Shown piece by piece: positions 1 through 5,270 of a stretch of DNA of 10,992 bases. Position 1 is the first letter of the stretch; each line of letters starts with the position of its first letter. The translations under genes and the position numbers were made by a program. The notes under the pieces are model-generated. The model was not told the origin of the DNA. It made no database searches and worked only from the letters and a program-made list of their open reading frames with translations. Origin of the DNA: an uncultured Eubacteriales bacterium (GTDB taxonomy: Bacteria; Bacillota; Clostridia; Oscillospirales; CAG-272); NCBI GenBank assembly GCA_900555785.1, contig USMO01000038.1, positions 1-10,992 of the forward strand. Reading direction: 5' to 3'.

Positions 1-46
1 CATGAATAATCCATCATCGATCATAAGAGAAACCTTATAAGCAAAC

Positions 47-84
47 GACCGACTGCGTTCATAAGAGTGCGGTCGGTCATTTTT
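47..84 (+). terminator. Rho-independent terminator at left edge
   Basis: A 10-bp stem (47-56 with 69-78, one G-T pair) is followed directly by a T-run at 80-84. It would end a plus-strand transcript entering from the left, outside the window. Confidence 0.7.
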
Positions 85-214
85 CGTTGATTAAGACAGA
101 AGAAATCATACGCTCCTTATCGTGCAAAAATCCTTTTTATGCAATCGTTAAAGGCTTGCGACTTTTCAAAGCGAGTGAAGAACAAATCCATACGGCGATG
201 AGCGAAGAAACAAC

Positions 215-251
215 AAAAAGGGTAAATTACCACAAAAACGGCAATTTACCC
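215..251 (-). terminator. Terminator-like hairpin, probably minus strand
   Basis: A perfect 9-bp stem pairs 220-228 with 243-251. On the minus strand it is followed by five T (219-215). On the plus strand a weaker CTGTTTT follows, so it could work in both directions. It lies just beyond the native terminator of the split tRNA-Ser and may be a second stop for that transcript. Confidence 0.5.
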
Positions 252-264
252 CTGTTTTGCATAG

Positions 265-311
265 AAAAAGACACACGCGGCGGAGTTTTATACGCTCCTT
301 TTGCGTGTGTC
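265..311 (-). terminator. Native terminator of the split tRNA-Ser
   Basis: A 9-bp stem (270-278 with 303-311) is followed on the minus strand by five T (269-265). It starts four bases past the encoded CCA of the tRNA-Ser 3' half at 316, as expected for the original downstream terminator of the tRNA before insertion. Confidence 0.65.
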
Positions 312-315
312 CCTA

Positions 316-372
316 TGGCGGAGGGAAAGGGATTCGAACCCTTGCGAGATTGCTCTCAAACGGTTTTCAAGA
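316..372 (-). pseudogene. 3' half of host tRNA-Ser(UGA), attachment-site copy
   Basis: These 57 bases match 4945-5001 of the complete tRNA-Ser with a single difference (position 345, C here and T at 4974 on the plus strand). Read on the minus strand, they hold the anticodon loop, the serine-type long variable arm, the T arm with TTCGAAT, the 3' acceptor strand TCCCTCC, discriminator G and CCA. Homology stops abruptly after TTTCAAGA at 372, so the 5' half is missing. The missing half is found at 5160-5199, and 57 + 32 bases rebuild an 89-nt tRNA exactly. I read this as the original chromosomal gene, cut by element integration. Confidence 0.88.
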
Positions 373-419
373 TTTCTTGCCTCTCCGGACTTTACCGCAA
401 CTTAGCAGACGATAAGTGA

Positions 420-458
420 CGCCAAAACCCCTGTATTGACGGGGATTTTGGCGTTTTT
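420..458 (+). terminator. Rho-independent terminator inside the left end of the element
   Basis: A 12-bp stem pairs 420-431 with 441-453, with one bulged A (445), and ends in a T-run at 454-458. It faces the plus direction with no gene directly before it, so it may insulate the element from transcription entering across the left junction. Confidence 0.7.
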
Positions 459-501
459 CTGTTCGAACCGCCGCAAAATCTTTTCCCCACAAGCATCCGC
501 T

Positions 502-544
502 TTCTAATGCGGTTTCTAATGAAATATTAGAAAAAGTATTAGAA
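502..544. promoter_or_regulatory. Left-end integrase arm-type sites (four ATTAGAA motifs)
   Basis: TTCTAAT occurs at 502-508 and 514-520, then its reverse complement ATTAGAA at 526-532 and 538-544. All four start points are exactly 12 bp apart. A matching pair with the same 12-bp step is found near the right end. Repeats of this kind, 100-200 bp inside the crossover core, are the usual layout of arm sites bound by the N-terminal domain of tyrosine integrases. The role is inferred from position. Confidence 0.55.
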
Positions 545-609
545 GACGCATATTTTTATTCCTATTGGCTACCCGACATTGTAGACATATTGATTGGAAG
601 CACGCAATT

Positions 610-1902
610 TTAAAGCAGGCTTTTTGTCTTACAGGCAAGATAAAGCGGAAGGTTGGTAAATTCGCCGTCTTTGCGGTAACCGCGCCTCGAAAAGCGGATC
701 GCATTTTTCGGATGATGTTCGGCAATGTAGCGTTTGAAGGATGGTGCTGATTTGTCCTCCCCGCCTTTTGCTTCCACAGGCACGATCTCCATTCCGTTTT
801 GCAGAACAAAATCAATTTCCCCCGTTTTATCGGTATAGTATCGCGGTTCTACGGGAAATTGCCCGCGCAGCTGCTGCAAAACATAATTTTCGGTCAGCGG
901 CCCCTTGAACTGGTAATCCGCCTTCAAAAGAATTGCGGCATTATCGATTCCTGCCATGTGCTTGAGTAACCCCGTATCAAAAACAAAGAGCTTGAACTGA
1001 TCGGGTTTATCGAATGCAGACAGCGGGTGCTCCATTTTGGATACATTACAGACACGGTTCAGCATTCCTGCCGACACGAGCCATTCGATTGCTTCTTCAA
1101 AATCCCGTGCTCTGCCGCCTTCACGGACAGCGCCGTACATAAATTTTTCGTTCGGTTTTGCAAGCTGAGAAACGATGCTGCGGAAAACCATCAGGATCCG
1201 ACCGCTGTTGACCTTGCCGTTATGCTTTGAAAAGTCGTTTTCGTAGATTTCGATCAGCTCACGCTGAATTGAGGAGATCCTTTCCGGATCTTTATATTTG
1301 ATCCATGATGCCACGCATTCGGGCATTCCGCCGATAATCAGGTAGTAATTATATGCCTCGGTCAGGCGGTTGTGAAAGATTTCCTCAATGATCTGCCCTT
1401 TCTCAATGCTGTCATAGTATGAAAAAAGAACGGGATCGGTCGCATCAAGAAATTCGTCAAAAGTCAGTGGGGCAATATCAAGCAGGTTTACCATGCCGAC
1501 CGGGTAGGATTTGGGCTGGGCAAGCAGTGTGCCGAGCAGGCTTCCCGCGGCAATCACATGGTATTCATTGGCTTTTTCTCTGAAATACTTCAGCGTATTC
1601 AGGGCTTCCGGACACTCCTGTATTTCATCAAAAATTATCAGCGTTTTACCCGGTTGAATTTTGCTTCCGGCGATCATGGAGAGAAGCTCGACAATCCGTG
1701 CCGGATTTTTGTTAACTTCAAAGATTGATTTCAGCTCATCTTCTTCGTCGAAGTTGAAATATACACAGTTTTCATAATACACCCGACCAAATTTCTTCAT
1801 CAGCCAGGTTTTTCCGACCTGTCTGGCACCGCGCAATACCATCGGTTTGCGTTCCGGGTCATCACGCCATTTTTTCAGATCTTCAATCGCTTTTCGCTTC
1901 AT
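610..1902 (-). CDS. AAA_14 / DUF4143 family ATPase
   Basis: A 430-residue ATP-binding protein of the AAA_14-DUF4143 family, common in anaerobes and archaea and frequent in mobile DNA; its cellular role is not established. Walker A GARQVGKT is at residues 25-32, Walker B LIIFDEIQ at 88-95 and a sensor-like AAGSLLG at about 118-124. The DUF4143 region fills roughly the second half. The C-terminus has D364 with E377-x-K379 (GEIDF...VEAKGG), resembling a PD-(D/E)XK nuclease core. The ATG at 1902 is chosen over the upstream in-frame ATG at 1941 because GGAGGGA lies five bases before it, and because a promoter at 1930-1958 would leave the longer start untranscribed. It is the only element protein gene on the minus strand. 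Length is normal for the family and the frame is intact. Confidence 0.88.
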   Translation of the reverse strand: MKRKAIEDLKKWRDDPERKPMVLRGARQVGKTWLMKKFGRVYYENCVYFNFDEEDELKSIFEVNKNPARIVELLSMIAGSKIQPGKTLIIFDEIQECPEALNTLKYFREKANEYHVIAAGSLLGTLLAQPKSYPVGMVNLLDIAPLTFDEFLDATDPVLFSYYDSIEKGQIIEEIFHNRLTEAYNYYLIIGGMPECVASWIKYKDPERISSIQRELIEIYENDFSKHNGKVNSGRILMVFRSIVSQLAKPNEKFMYGAVREGGRARDFEEAIEWLVSAGMLNRVCNVSKMEHPLSAFDKPDQFKLFVFDTGLLKHMAGIDNAAILLKADYQFKGPLTENYVLQQLRGQFPVEPRYYTDKTGEIDFVLQNGMEIVPVEAKGGEDKSAPSFKRYIAEHHPKNAIRFSRRGYRKDGEFTNLPLYLACKTKSLL

Positions 1903-1929
1903 ACGATCCCTCCTTTTTCCGTCTGATAT

Positions 1930-1958
1930 AGTATAACACATTTTTCTGCGTTTTACAA
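1930..1958 (-). promoter_or_regulatory. Promoter of the AAA_14/DUF4143 gene
   Basis: On the minus strand, -35 TTGTAA (1958-1953) and -10 TATACT (1935-1930) are separated by 17 bp. The -10 lies 28 bp before the ATG at 1902. Confidence 0.6.
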
Positions 1959-2010
1959 GAGCAATTCAGCACATTTTTCCTGAAAATTTGCGATCAAAAA
2001 ACACATTTTT
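1937..2010. repeat. Three phased CACATTTTT direct repeats
   Basis: CACATTTTT occurs at 1937-1945, 1970-1978 and 2002-2010, with steps of 33 and 32 bp, about three helical turns. The first copy lies in the spacer of the ATPase promoter. Spacing and position suggest regulator binding sites, but AT-rich repeats can also arise by chance. Confidence 0.35.
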
Positions 2011-2186
2011 CGGAAACCAATAGAACAATAGCGGTATGAAAGTGAATGTTTCGGTTGATTTTGGGGCAATCCATAAATCTGCCGCAAATTTGCCCCGACA
2101 CATCTTTTTTCTTTGGCTTTTCGCTGGACTTCTCCGACCTTCTGTGGTATGGTATTGTACTTACAGGTACAGAAGGGGGCAAGAGC
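2011..2186. other. Non-coding stretch before the recombinase gene
   Basis: The gap between the ATPase gene and the recombinase gene (1903-2340) holds the ATPase promoter and the CACATTTTT repeats on its left, then this part. I see a GGGGCAA/TTGCCCC inverted repeat (around 2064-2096) and CCTTCTGT/ACAGAAGG flanking 2146-2170. No ORF in this part looks like a known protein. Confidence 0.4.
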
Positions 2187-2294
2187 ATGAAAATGCAACG
2201 ATACACTGTTCAATATACGCCGCATTTTAAAAGAGCGATGCTTTGCCGGATTGCCGGAGGGTGTCGCTCTTTCGTTCCCTTGAGATATTCATAA
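2187..2294 (+). CDS. Possible 35-residue small protein, perhaps a truncated RelE/ParE-like toxin
   Basis: The ATG at 2187 has a good ribosome binding site (AGAAGGGGG, 2171-2179, seven bases upstream). The product begins MKMQRYTVQYTPHFKRA, which resembles the first beta strand and helix of RelE/ParE-type toxins (YxVxYTPxFxKD pattern), then turns to unrelated sequence and stops at 2294. If real it is a short remnant with no catalytic part. The second half overlaps a 9-bp stem hairpin (2230-2272), so it could instead be a leader peptide or chance ORF. Confidence 0.25.
   Translation: MKMQRYTVQYTPHFKRAMLCRIAGGCRSFVPLRYS
2230..2272 (+). terminator. Hairpin before the recombinase gene
   Basis: A perfect 9-bp stem pairs 2230-2238 (AAAGAGCGA) with 2264-2272 (TCGCTCTTT). 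The tail CGTTCCCTT is a poor T-run, so termination would be weak. It lies between the small ORF start and the recombinase promoter. Confidence 0.35.
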
Positions 2295-2316
2295 AAACGC
2301 CGGAAGAGGCTATAAT
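2288..2316 (+). promoter_or_regulatory. Probable promoter of the tyrosine recombinase
   Basis: A consensus -10 TATAAT (2311-2316) has a weak -35 TTCATA (2288-2293) at 17-bp spacing. The recombinase ATG is at 2341, with GGAG at 2327-2330. Confidence 0.5.
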
Positions 2317-2340
2317 AAGGCAAAATGGAGCGTTGAAAAA

Positions 2341-3270
2341 ATGACGACAAATGAATTGATGACAGCGTGGCTGGACCGATGCGAACGGGAAAGGGTCAAG
2401 CCGCGGACATACAGCCGGTATAAGGGATTGATCATTCAGCACATCCTGCCCGAACTTGGCGACACGCAGATTGACGATCTCGGCAGGCGGCAGATTTCCG
2501 AATTTCTGACCGCACATCAGACGGACGGGAACCTGCGCGGCGAGGCACTTTCGGCGACCAGTACCAATCTGATGCTGACCGTTCTGAACGCCGCATTCAC
2601 CTATGCGTGCGATATGGAATTACTCCCGGCAAATCCCTGTGACCGTATCCGGCGTGTACCCGGTCCGCCGTCGCGGGTGGAAGCGTTTACACGAGAGGAA
2701 CAGCGGCGATTGGAAGAAGCCATTGCGGCATGGGAAGACAGGCGGTTGTTCGGCATCCTGCTCTGCCTTTATACCGGATTGCGAATCGGGGAATTGCTTG
2801 GATTGGAGTGGCAGGATGTTGACATGGAAAAAGGCATTCTGCACATCCAAAAGACGGTCTACCGCGAAAAGAACGCTGAGGGCGAGTGGCAGTTATTTGT
2901 GGATCGACCGAAAGCAGCCGCATCCGAGCGCATGGTTCCTTTGCCGGGCTATCTTGCAGAGGATTTACGGATCTATAGGATAGGCGCGCGGAGCGAGTTT
3001 GTGATAGAAAACAAAAAAGCCGAGCGAATGTCGATCCGCTCGTATCAATATCTGTTTGAACGCCTGACCGAAAAGGCGGGAGTGCGGAAACTGAACTTTC
3101 ACGCACTTCGACACACATTCGCAACCCGTGCACTGGAATGCGGAATGGATATCAAAACCCTTTCGGAACTGATGGGGCATAAAAACGCAACCATCACTCT
3201 CAACCGTTATGCGCACAGCATGATGGACACAAAAATCGCCGCCATGAACAAATTGGAAAAGCTTTTTTGA
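2341..3270 (+). CDS. Tyrosine recombinase / phage-type integrase
   Basis: A 309-residue site-specific recombinase that breaks and rejoins DNA through a covalent tyrosine link. Residues 1 to about 105 form the SAM-like core-binding domain. The catalytic domain follows with all expected residues: R148 (TGLRIGEL), K191 (RPKAA), H254 and R257 (HALRH), H280 (LMGHKN) and nucleophile Y290 (NRYAHS). It begins directly with the core-binding domain and has no room for the extra N-terminal arm-binding domain of Tn916- or lambda-like integrases, so it may not be the protein that binds the ATTAGAA arm sites. It is the only complete recombinase in the element. The ATG at 2341 is the first in frame after a TATAAT box. 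Confidence 0.92.
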   Translation: MTTNELMTAWLDRCERERVKPRTYSRYKGLIIQHILPELGDTQIDDLGRRQISEFLTAHQTDGNLRGEALSATSTNLMLTVLNAAFTYACDMELLPANPCDRIRRVPGPPSRVEAFTREEQRRLEEAIAAWEDRRLFGILLCLYTGLRIGELLGLEWQDVDMEKGILHIQKTVYREKNAEGEWQLFVDRPKAAASERMVPLPGYLAEDLRIYRIGARSEFVIENKKAERMSIRSYQYLFERLTEKAGVRKLNFHALRHTFATRALECGMDIKTLSELMGHKNATITLNRYAHSMMDTKIAAMNKLEKLF

Positions 3271-3278
3271 GAACAAAA

Positions 3279-3303
3279 CTGCATCGAATATAACATTCGG
3301 TAC
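3279..3303. promoter_or_regulatory. Operator-like dyad, copy 1
   Basis: CTGCATCGAAT is followed by five bases and ATTCGGT. The central arms CGAAT/ATTCG are perfect and the outer part is degenerate. The central 15 bp are the reverse complement of copy 2 at 3427-3453. It begins nine bases after the recombinase stop codon. Confidence 0.5.
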
Positions 3304-3374
3304 ATAATAACATACTTATATACTTCATTATAGCACATTGCAAGGCTTTTTTCAACCCGAAAAAAGCACTTTCG

Positions 3375-3420
3375 GGGCGCATTCTGCCAAGTTTTGGTTC
3401 AAAATGCGCCCTTTCTTTTT
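3375..3420 (+). terminator. Terminator after the recombinase gene
   Basis: A perfect 9-bp stem (3375-3383 GGGCGCATT with 3403-3411) is followed by TTTCTTTTT. It is placed to end transcription from the recombinase gene before the methyltransferase remnant. Confidence 0.65.
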
Positions 3421-3426
3421 GCGTTT

Positions 3427-3453
3427 CTGCATCGAATGTTATATTCGGTGCAG
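3427..3453. promoter_or_regulatory. Operator-like dyad, copy 2
   Basis: An 11-bp inverted repeat with one mismatch: CTGCATCGAAT, a 5-bp spacer, then ATTCGGTGCAG. It ends 13 bases before the ATG of the methyltransferase remnant and abuts its ribosome binding site, so a bound protein would block transcription or translation. A regulator cannot be named. Confidence 0.55.
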
Positions 3454-3466
3454 AAAGGAGCGTCGG

Positions 3467-3660
3467 ATGGAGAAAAAACAGGTCAAATCCCGGGAGCGGG
3501 TCGCCGCACACGGTGAGGTCTTTACCGCCGAGCGGGAGGTCAAAGCGATGTGCGATCTTGTCAAACCCGAAACCGAACGTATTGATTCCCGCTTTTTGGA
3601 GCCTGCTTGCGGGGACGGCAACTTTCTTGCCGAGATTCTTACCCGTAAGTTTGCCTGTGA
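3467..3660 (+). pseudogene. N-terminal remnant of an N6-adenine DNA methyltransferase
   Basis: From ATG 3467 (AGAAAGGAG six bases upstream) the frame reads MEKKQVKSRERVAAHGEVFT and continues to LEPACGDGNFLAEIL, which is SAM-binding motif I of the N6-adenine DNA methyltransferases of restriction systems. Homology ends near residue 62 (about 3652). After that the frame runs on in unrelated sequence to a stop at 3763 while the recombinase sequence appears in another frame. The catalytic NPPY motif and the rest of the enzyme are absent, so it cannot methylate DNA. The cause is a deletion that joined this 5' end to the 3' part of a recombinase gene. Confidence 0.82.
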
Positions 3661-4419
3661 GCAAATAAGAAAGTATTATCCAATCCGTTTGACAAGGTGG
3701 ATCGTCCCAAGCCGAAAAAATACAGTGCCTGCTATTACACCCCGGAGCAGGTGCAACTGCTGATGAAAGCCGCCAAAGGCGAGCGTCTCTTCCTCCCGGT
3801 CATCCTTGCCGCTTATTACGGTCTGCGGCGAAGCGAGGTTGTGGGGCTGAGGTGGAGCAACATTGATTTTGAAAATAAGCGGATTTATATCCGCAACAAG
3901 GCAAGTGAAGTCAAGGAAAACGGAAAATTGCAGACCGTTATCACCGATGAAATGAAAACCAAATCCTCCAAGCGTGCGCTTCCGCTCCTGCCGGAGGTGG
4001 AAAACATCCTGCGGGAACACCGGGAACTGCAGGATACTTACCGCCGCCTTTACCGTCGGGATTACGCAAAGGAATACCTCGACATGGTCTGCGTCGATCC
4101 GCTCGGCAATCTCATCCGTCCCAACTATATCAGCGAACGCTTCCCGAAAATGCTGAAGAAGAACGGATTGCCGCGCATCCGCTTCCACGACCTGCGCCAT
4201 TCCTGCGCCTCCATGCTGATTGCGCACAAGGCAGGCATGAAACAGGTACAGATGTGGATGGGGCATAGCAGCATCACAACTACAATGGACACCTATGGGC
4301 ACCTGGATGACTCCGCCAAAGTTGAACTTGGAGAAACCATGGCATCGTTACTCGGAAAGAACAAAACGGAGGAAAAGGAAAATGGATCACGAGATCATCA
4401 CCAAGGAACAACTTTATAA
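3661..4419 (+). pseudogene. N-terminally truncated tyrosine recombinase (catalytic domain only)
   Basis: Recombinase-like sequence begins just after the in-frame stop at 3658, with NPFDKVDRPK from about 3682, the linker that normally precedes the catalytic domain. From the possible GTG start at 3697 there are 240 residues. The catalytic set is complete: R44 (YGLRRSE), K89 (TKSSKR), H164 and R167 (HDLRH), H190 (MGHSS) and Y200 (DTYGH). The arm-binding and core-binding domains, normally about 150 or more residues, are gone, lost in the deletion that fused it to the methyltransferase remnant. GTG 3697 has no good ribosome binding site. The family is the Tn916/phage-like integrase common in Clostridia. 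A catalytic fragment alone should not recombine att sites. Its 3' end overlaps the HTH gene by 38 bases, so it was once translationally coupled to it. Confidence 0.85.
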
Positions 4420-4876
4420 ACTGCTCCATATCTCCAAGCGCAAGGCAAAGTGGATGTTGGATGAGGGCATCATTCCATGTCAGAACCGCGGTACGAAAAC
4501 GCATACTTATCTCATCCGGATGGAGGATGTGCGCATTTATCTTGCGCGTCCCGACGCGGAGCGGCAACGCGAACTTCCGACCGGACAGTTCAACGCACAC
4601 CCGATCAAGAGCCATAGAAAATGTGAAAACCTCCCGCAGAGAGAACTGCGGGAGGAAGAAACAGATGATTATATGCTGTGTTTGGAAGAAGAATGGGCGG
4701 TCCTGCCGGATGATCTCAACGTCGCACAGGTGGTCAGCCTGACGGGAATCTGCGAGAAAAGGATTCTGCGTTGGCTGCAAACAGGAGAACTCTTTGCCGT
4801 CAGATTTGGCGGAAGGTACCATATCCCGAAAGAGGTCGTGGTCGAATGGTATGCGAAGACAAGGTATACTTTGTGA
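4382..4876 (+). CDS. Double excisionase-like helix-turn-helix protein
   Basis: A 164-residue protein with two excisionase-type (HTH_17, MerR-like) DNA-binding domains. The first is at residues about 7-55 (QLYKLLHISKRKAKWMLDEG, then a wing and DVRIYLARP). The second is at about 112-160 (LNVAQVVSLTGICEKRILRW, then GGRYHIPKEVVVEWY). The linker is acidic. The ATG at 4382 is preceded by GGAGG at 4369-4373; longer in-frame reading to 4295 overlaps the recombinase. Its place directly after the integrase and before the attachment tRNA is typical for excisionase or integrase-control proteins, so a role in excision direction or element repression is likely. A hairpin sits in the linker coding region (4630-4655). 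Confidence 0.78.
   Translation: MDHEIITKEQLYKLLHISKRKAKWMLDEGIIPCQNRGTKTHTYLIRMEDVRIYLARPDAERQRELPTGQFNAHPIKSHRKCENLPQRELREEETDDYMLCLEEEWAVLPDDLNVAQVVSLTGICEKRILRWLQTGELFAVRFGGRYHIPKEVVVEWYAKTRYTL
4626..4655 (-). terminator. Terminator-like hairpin inside the HTH gene, minus orientation
   Basis: A perfect 10-bp GC-rich stem pairs 4630-4639 with 4646-4655. On the minus strand it is followed by TTTTCACATTTTC. On the plus strand, where the gene runs, there is no T-run. It lies exactly in the linker between the two HTH domains. Confidence 0.4.
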
Positions 4877-4904
4877 AATGACCGACCCGTTCGAATCCCA
4901 CAAT

Positions 4905-4945
4905 AAAGAAGCCAAGCCATACACGAGGTATGATTCGGCTTCTTT
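4905..4945 (-). terminator. Long hairpin after the intact tRNA-Ser
   Basis: A stem of about 17-18 pairs (4905-4922 with 4928-4945, one mismatch and two G-T pairs) closes on a 5-base loop directly after the tRNA 3' end. The minus-strand tail is short (TATTG), so termination may be modest, but the position fits a tRNA 3' terminator or processing signal. The sequence differs from the native terminator at 265-311, so the element's tRNA brought its own downstream region. Confidence 0.5.
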
Positions 4946-5033
4946 GGCGGAGGGAAAGGGATTCGAACCCTTGTGAGATTGCTCTCAAACGGTTTTCAAG
5001 ACCGCCTCGTTATGACCACTTCGATATCCCTCC
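4945..5033 (-). tRNA. tRNA-Ser(UGA), complete, carried by the element
   Basis: On the minus strand it runs from GGAGGGA (5033-5027) to TCCCTCC (4955-4949), discriminator G and encoded CCA (4947-4945), 89 nt in all. The acceptor stem pairs perfectly over 7 bp. The anticodon loop CTTGAAA gives anticodon UGA, reading UCA and probably other UCN serine codons. A long variable arm (GAGA GCAA TCTC) marks class II tRNA-Ser. The T arm is AAGGG TTCGAAT CCCTT. It differs from the host halves only at 4974 and 5018, neither of which disturbs a stem. No strong promoter is visible just upstream (5034-5160), so transcription from the host tRNA promoter at 5242-5270 through the 5' half is plausible. Confidence 0.95.
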
Positions 5034-5057
5034 GTATAAACGGAACTATGAAATTGT

Positions 5058-5076
5058 ATTAGAAAAAACATTAGAA
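5058..5076. promoter_or_regulatory. Right-end integrase arm-type sites (two ATTAGAA motifs)
   Basis: ATTAGAA occurs at 5058-5064 and 5070-5076, 12 bp apart, in the same orientation and context (TATTAGAAAAA..ATTAGAAGA) as the pair at 526-544. They lie about 85 bp inside the right core. The shared arrangement ties this segment, including the complete tRNA to its left, to the element and not to the host. Confidence 0.55.
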
Positions 5077-5159
5077 GAAAAAACTTTGCTGTCCGAAAAG
5101 TGCACGTATTTCCCGCAAACACGGGTTTTTCGCCGGTTGCTTCCGCTATGGCAAGGAGG

Positions 5160-5203
5160 TTTCAAGACCGCCTCGTTATGACCGCTTCGATATCCCTCCG
5201 TAT
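5160..5203 (-). pseudogene. 5' half of host tRNA-Ser(UGA), attachment-site copy
   Basis: These 44 bases match 4994-5037 with one difference (5184 versus 5018, in the D loop). On the minus strand they carry the 5' acceptor strand GGAGGGA (5199-5193), the D arm and the anticodon stem 5' strand, and stop at TTTCAAGA (5160-5167). To the left the sequence turns to GGCAAGGAGG, unrelated to tRNA. With the 3' half at 316-372 this rebuilds a complete tRNA. The original promoter remains upstream at 5242-5270. Confidence 0.85.
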
Positions 5204-5241
5204 GGGTGCTGCGGAAAGGGGCTCCCCGTTTCACACGCTCT

Positions 5242-5270
5242 ATTTTATCATATTTTTGCAGGTTTGTCAA
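5242..5270 (-). promoter_or_regulatory. Native promoter of the split tRNA-Ser
   Basis: On the minus strand, consensus -35 TTGACA (5270-5265) and -10 TAAAAT (5247-5242) are 17 bp apart. The -10 lies 42 bp before the tRNA 5' end at 5199. Transcripts would pass the 5' half, the right att core and a 127-bp spacer before reaching the intact tRNA at 5033. Confidence 0.75.

Larger units (their letters stand above)
365..5167. mobile_element. ~4.8-kb integrative element inserted in a tRNA-Ser anticodon loop
   Basis: The element lies between two copies of the core TTTCAAGA (365-372 and 5160-5167). Outside the cores lie the 3' half (left) and the 5' half (right) of one tRNA-Ser gene. Inside are two tyrosine recombinase genes (one broken), an excisionase-like HTH gene, an ATPase gene, a methyltransferase remnant and a full replacement tRNA-Ser. 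ATTAGAA motifs at 12-bp spacing sit near both ends (502-544 and 5058-5076), which is why the right end is placed at 5160 and not inside the intact tRNA near 4994. The reconstructed attP has GGCAAG (5150-5155) and CTTGCC (376-381) flanking the core. A truncated integrase and methyltransferase show decay. The identity of the mobilising recombinase is inferred only. Confidence 0.78.

Noticed and set aside
87..419. Plus-strand ORF of 110 codons at the left edge
   Set aside because: It starts with TTG, has no ribosome binding site, and runs through two hairpin terminators and the tRNA-Ser half. No protein family is recognisable.
3676..4302. 208-codon minus-strand ORF opposite the truncated recombinase
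   Set aside because: It is fully antisense to a sequence with a complete recombinase catalytic set, with no ribosome binding site or recognisable motif.
4886..4899. T-loop-like GTTCGAATCC on the plus strand after the HTH gene
   Set aside because: The bases on either side do not form a T stem, acceptor or anticodon arm, so there is no tRNA here.
316..5001. Conventional integration with the right att site inside the intact tRNA
   Set aside because: This would leave the 5' tRNA half at 5160-5203 and the right-hand ATTAGAA pair at 5058-5076 unexplained. The model with ends at 365 and 5167 explains both, though a more complex tandem history is not fully excluded.
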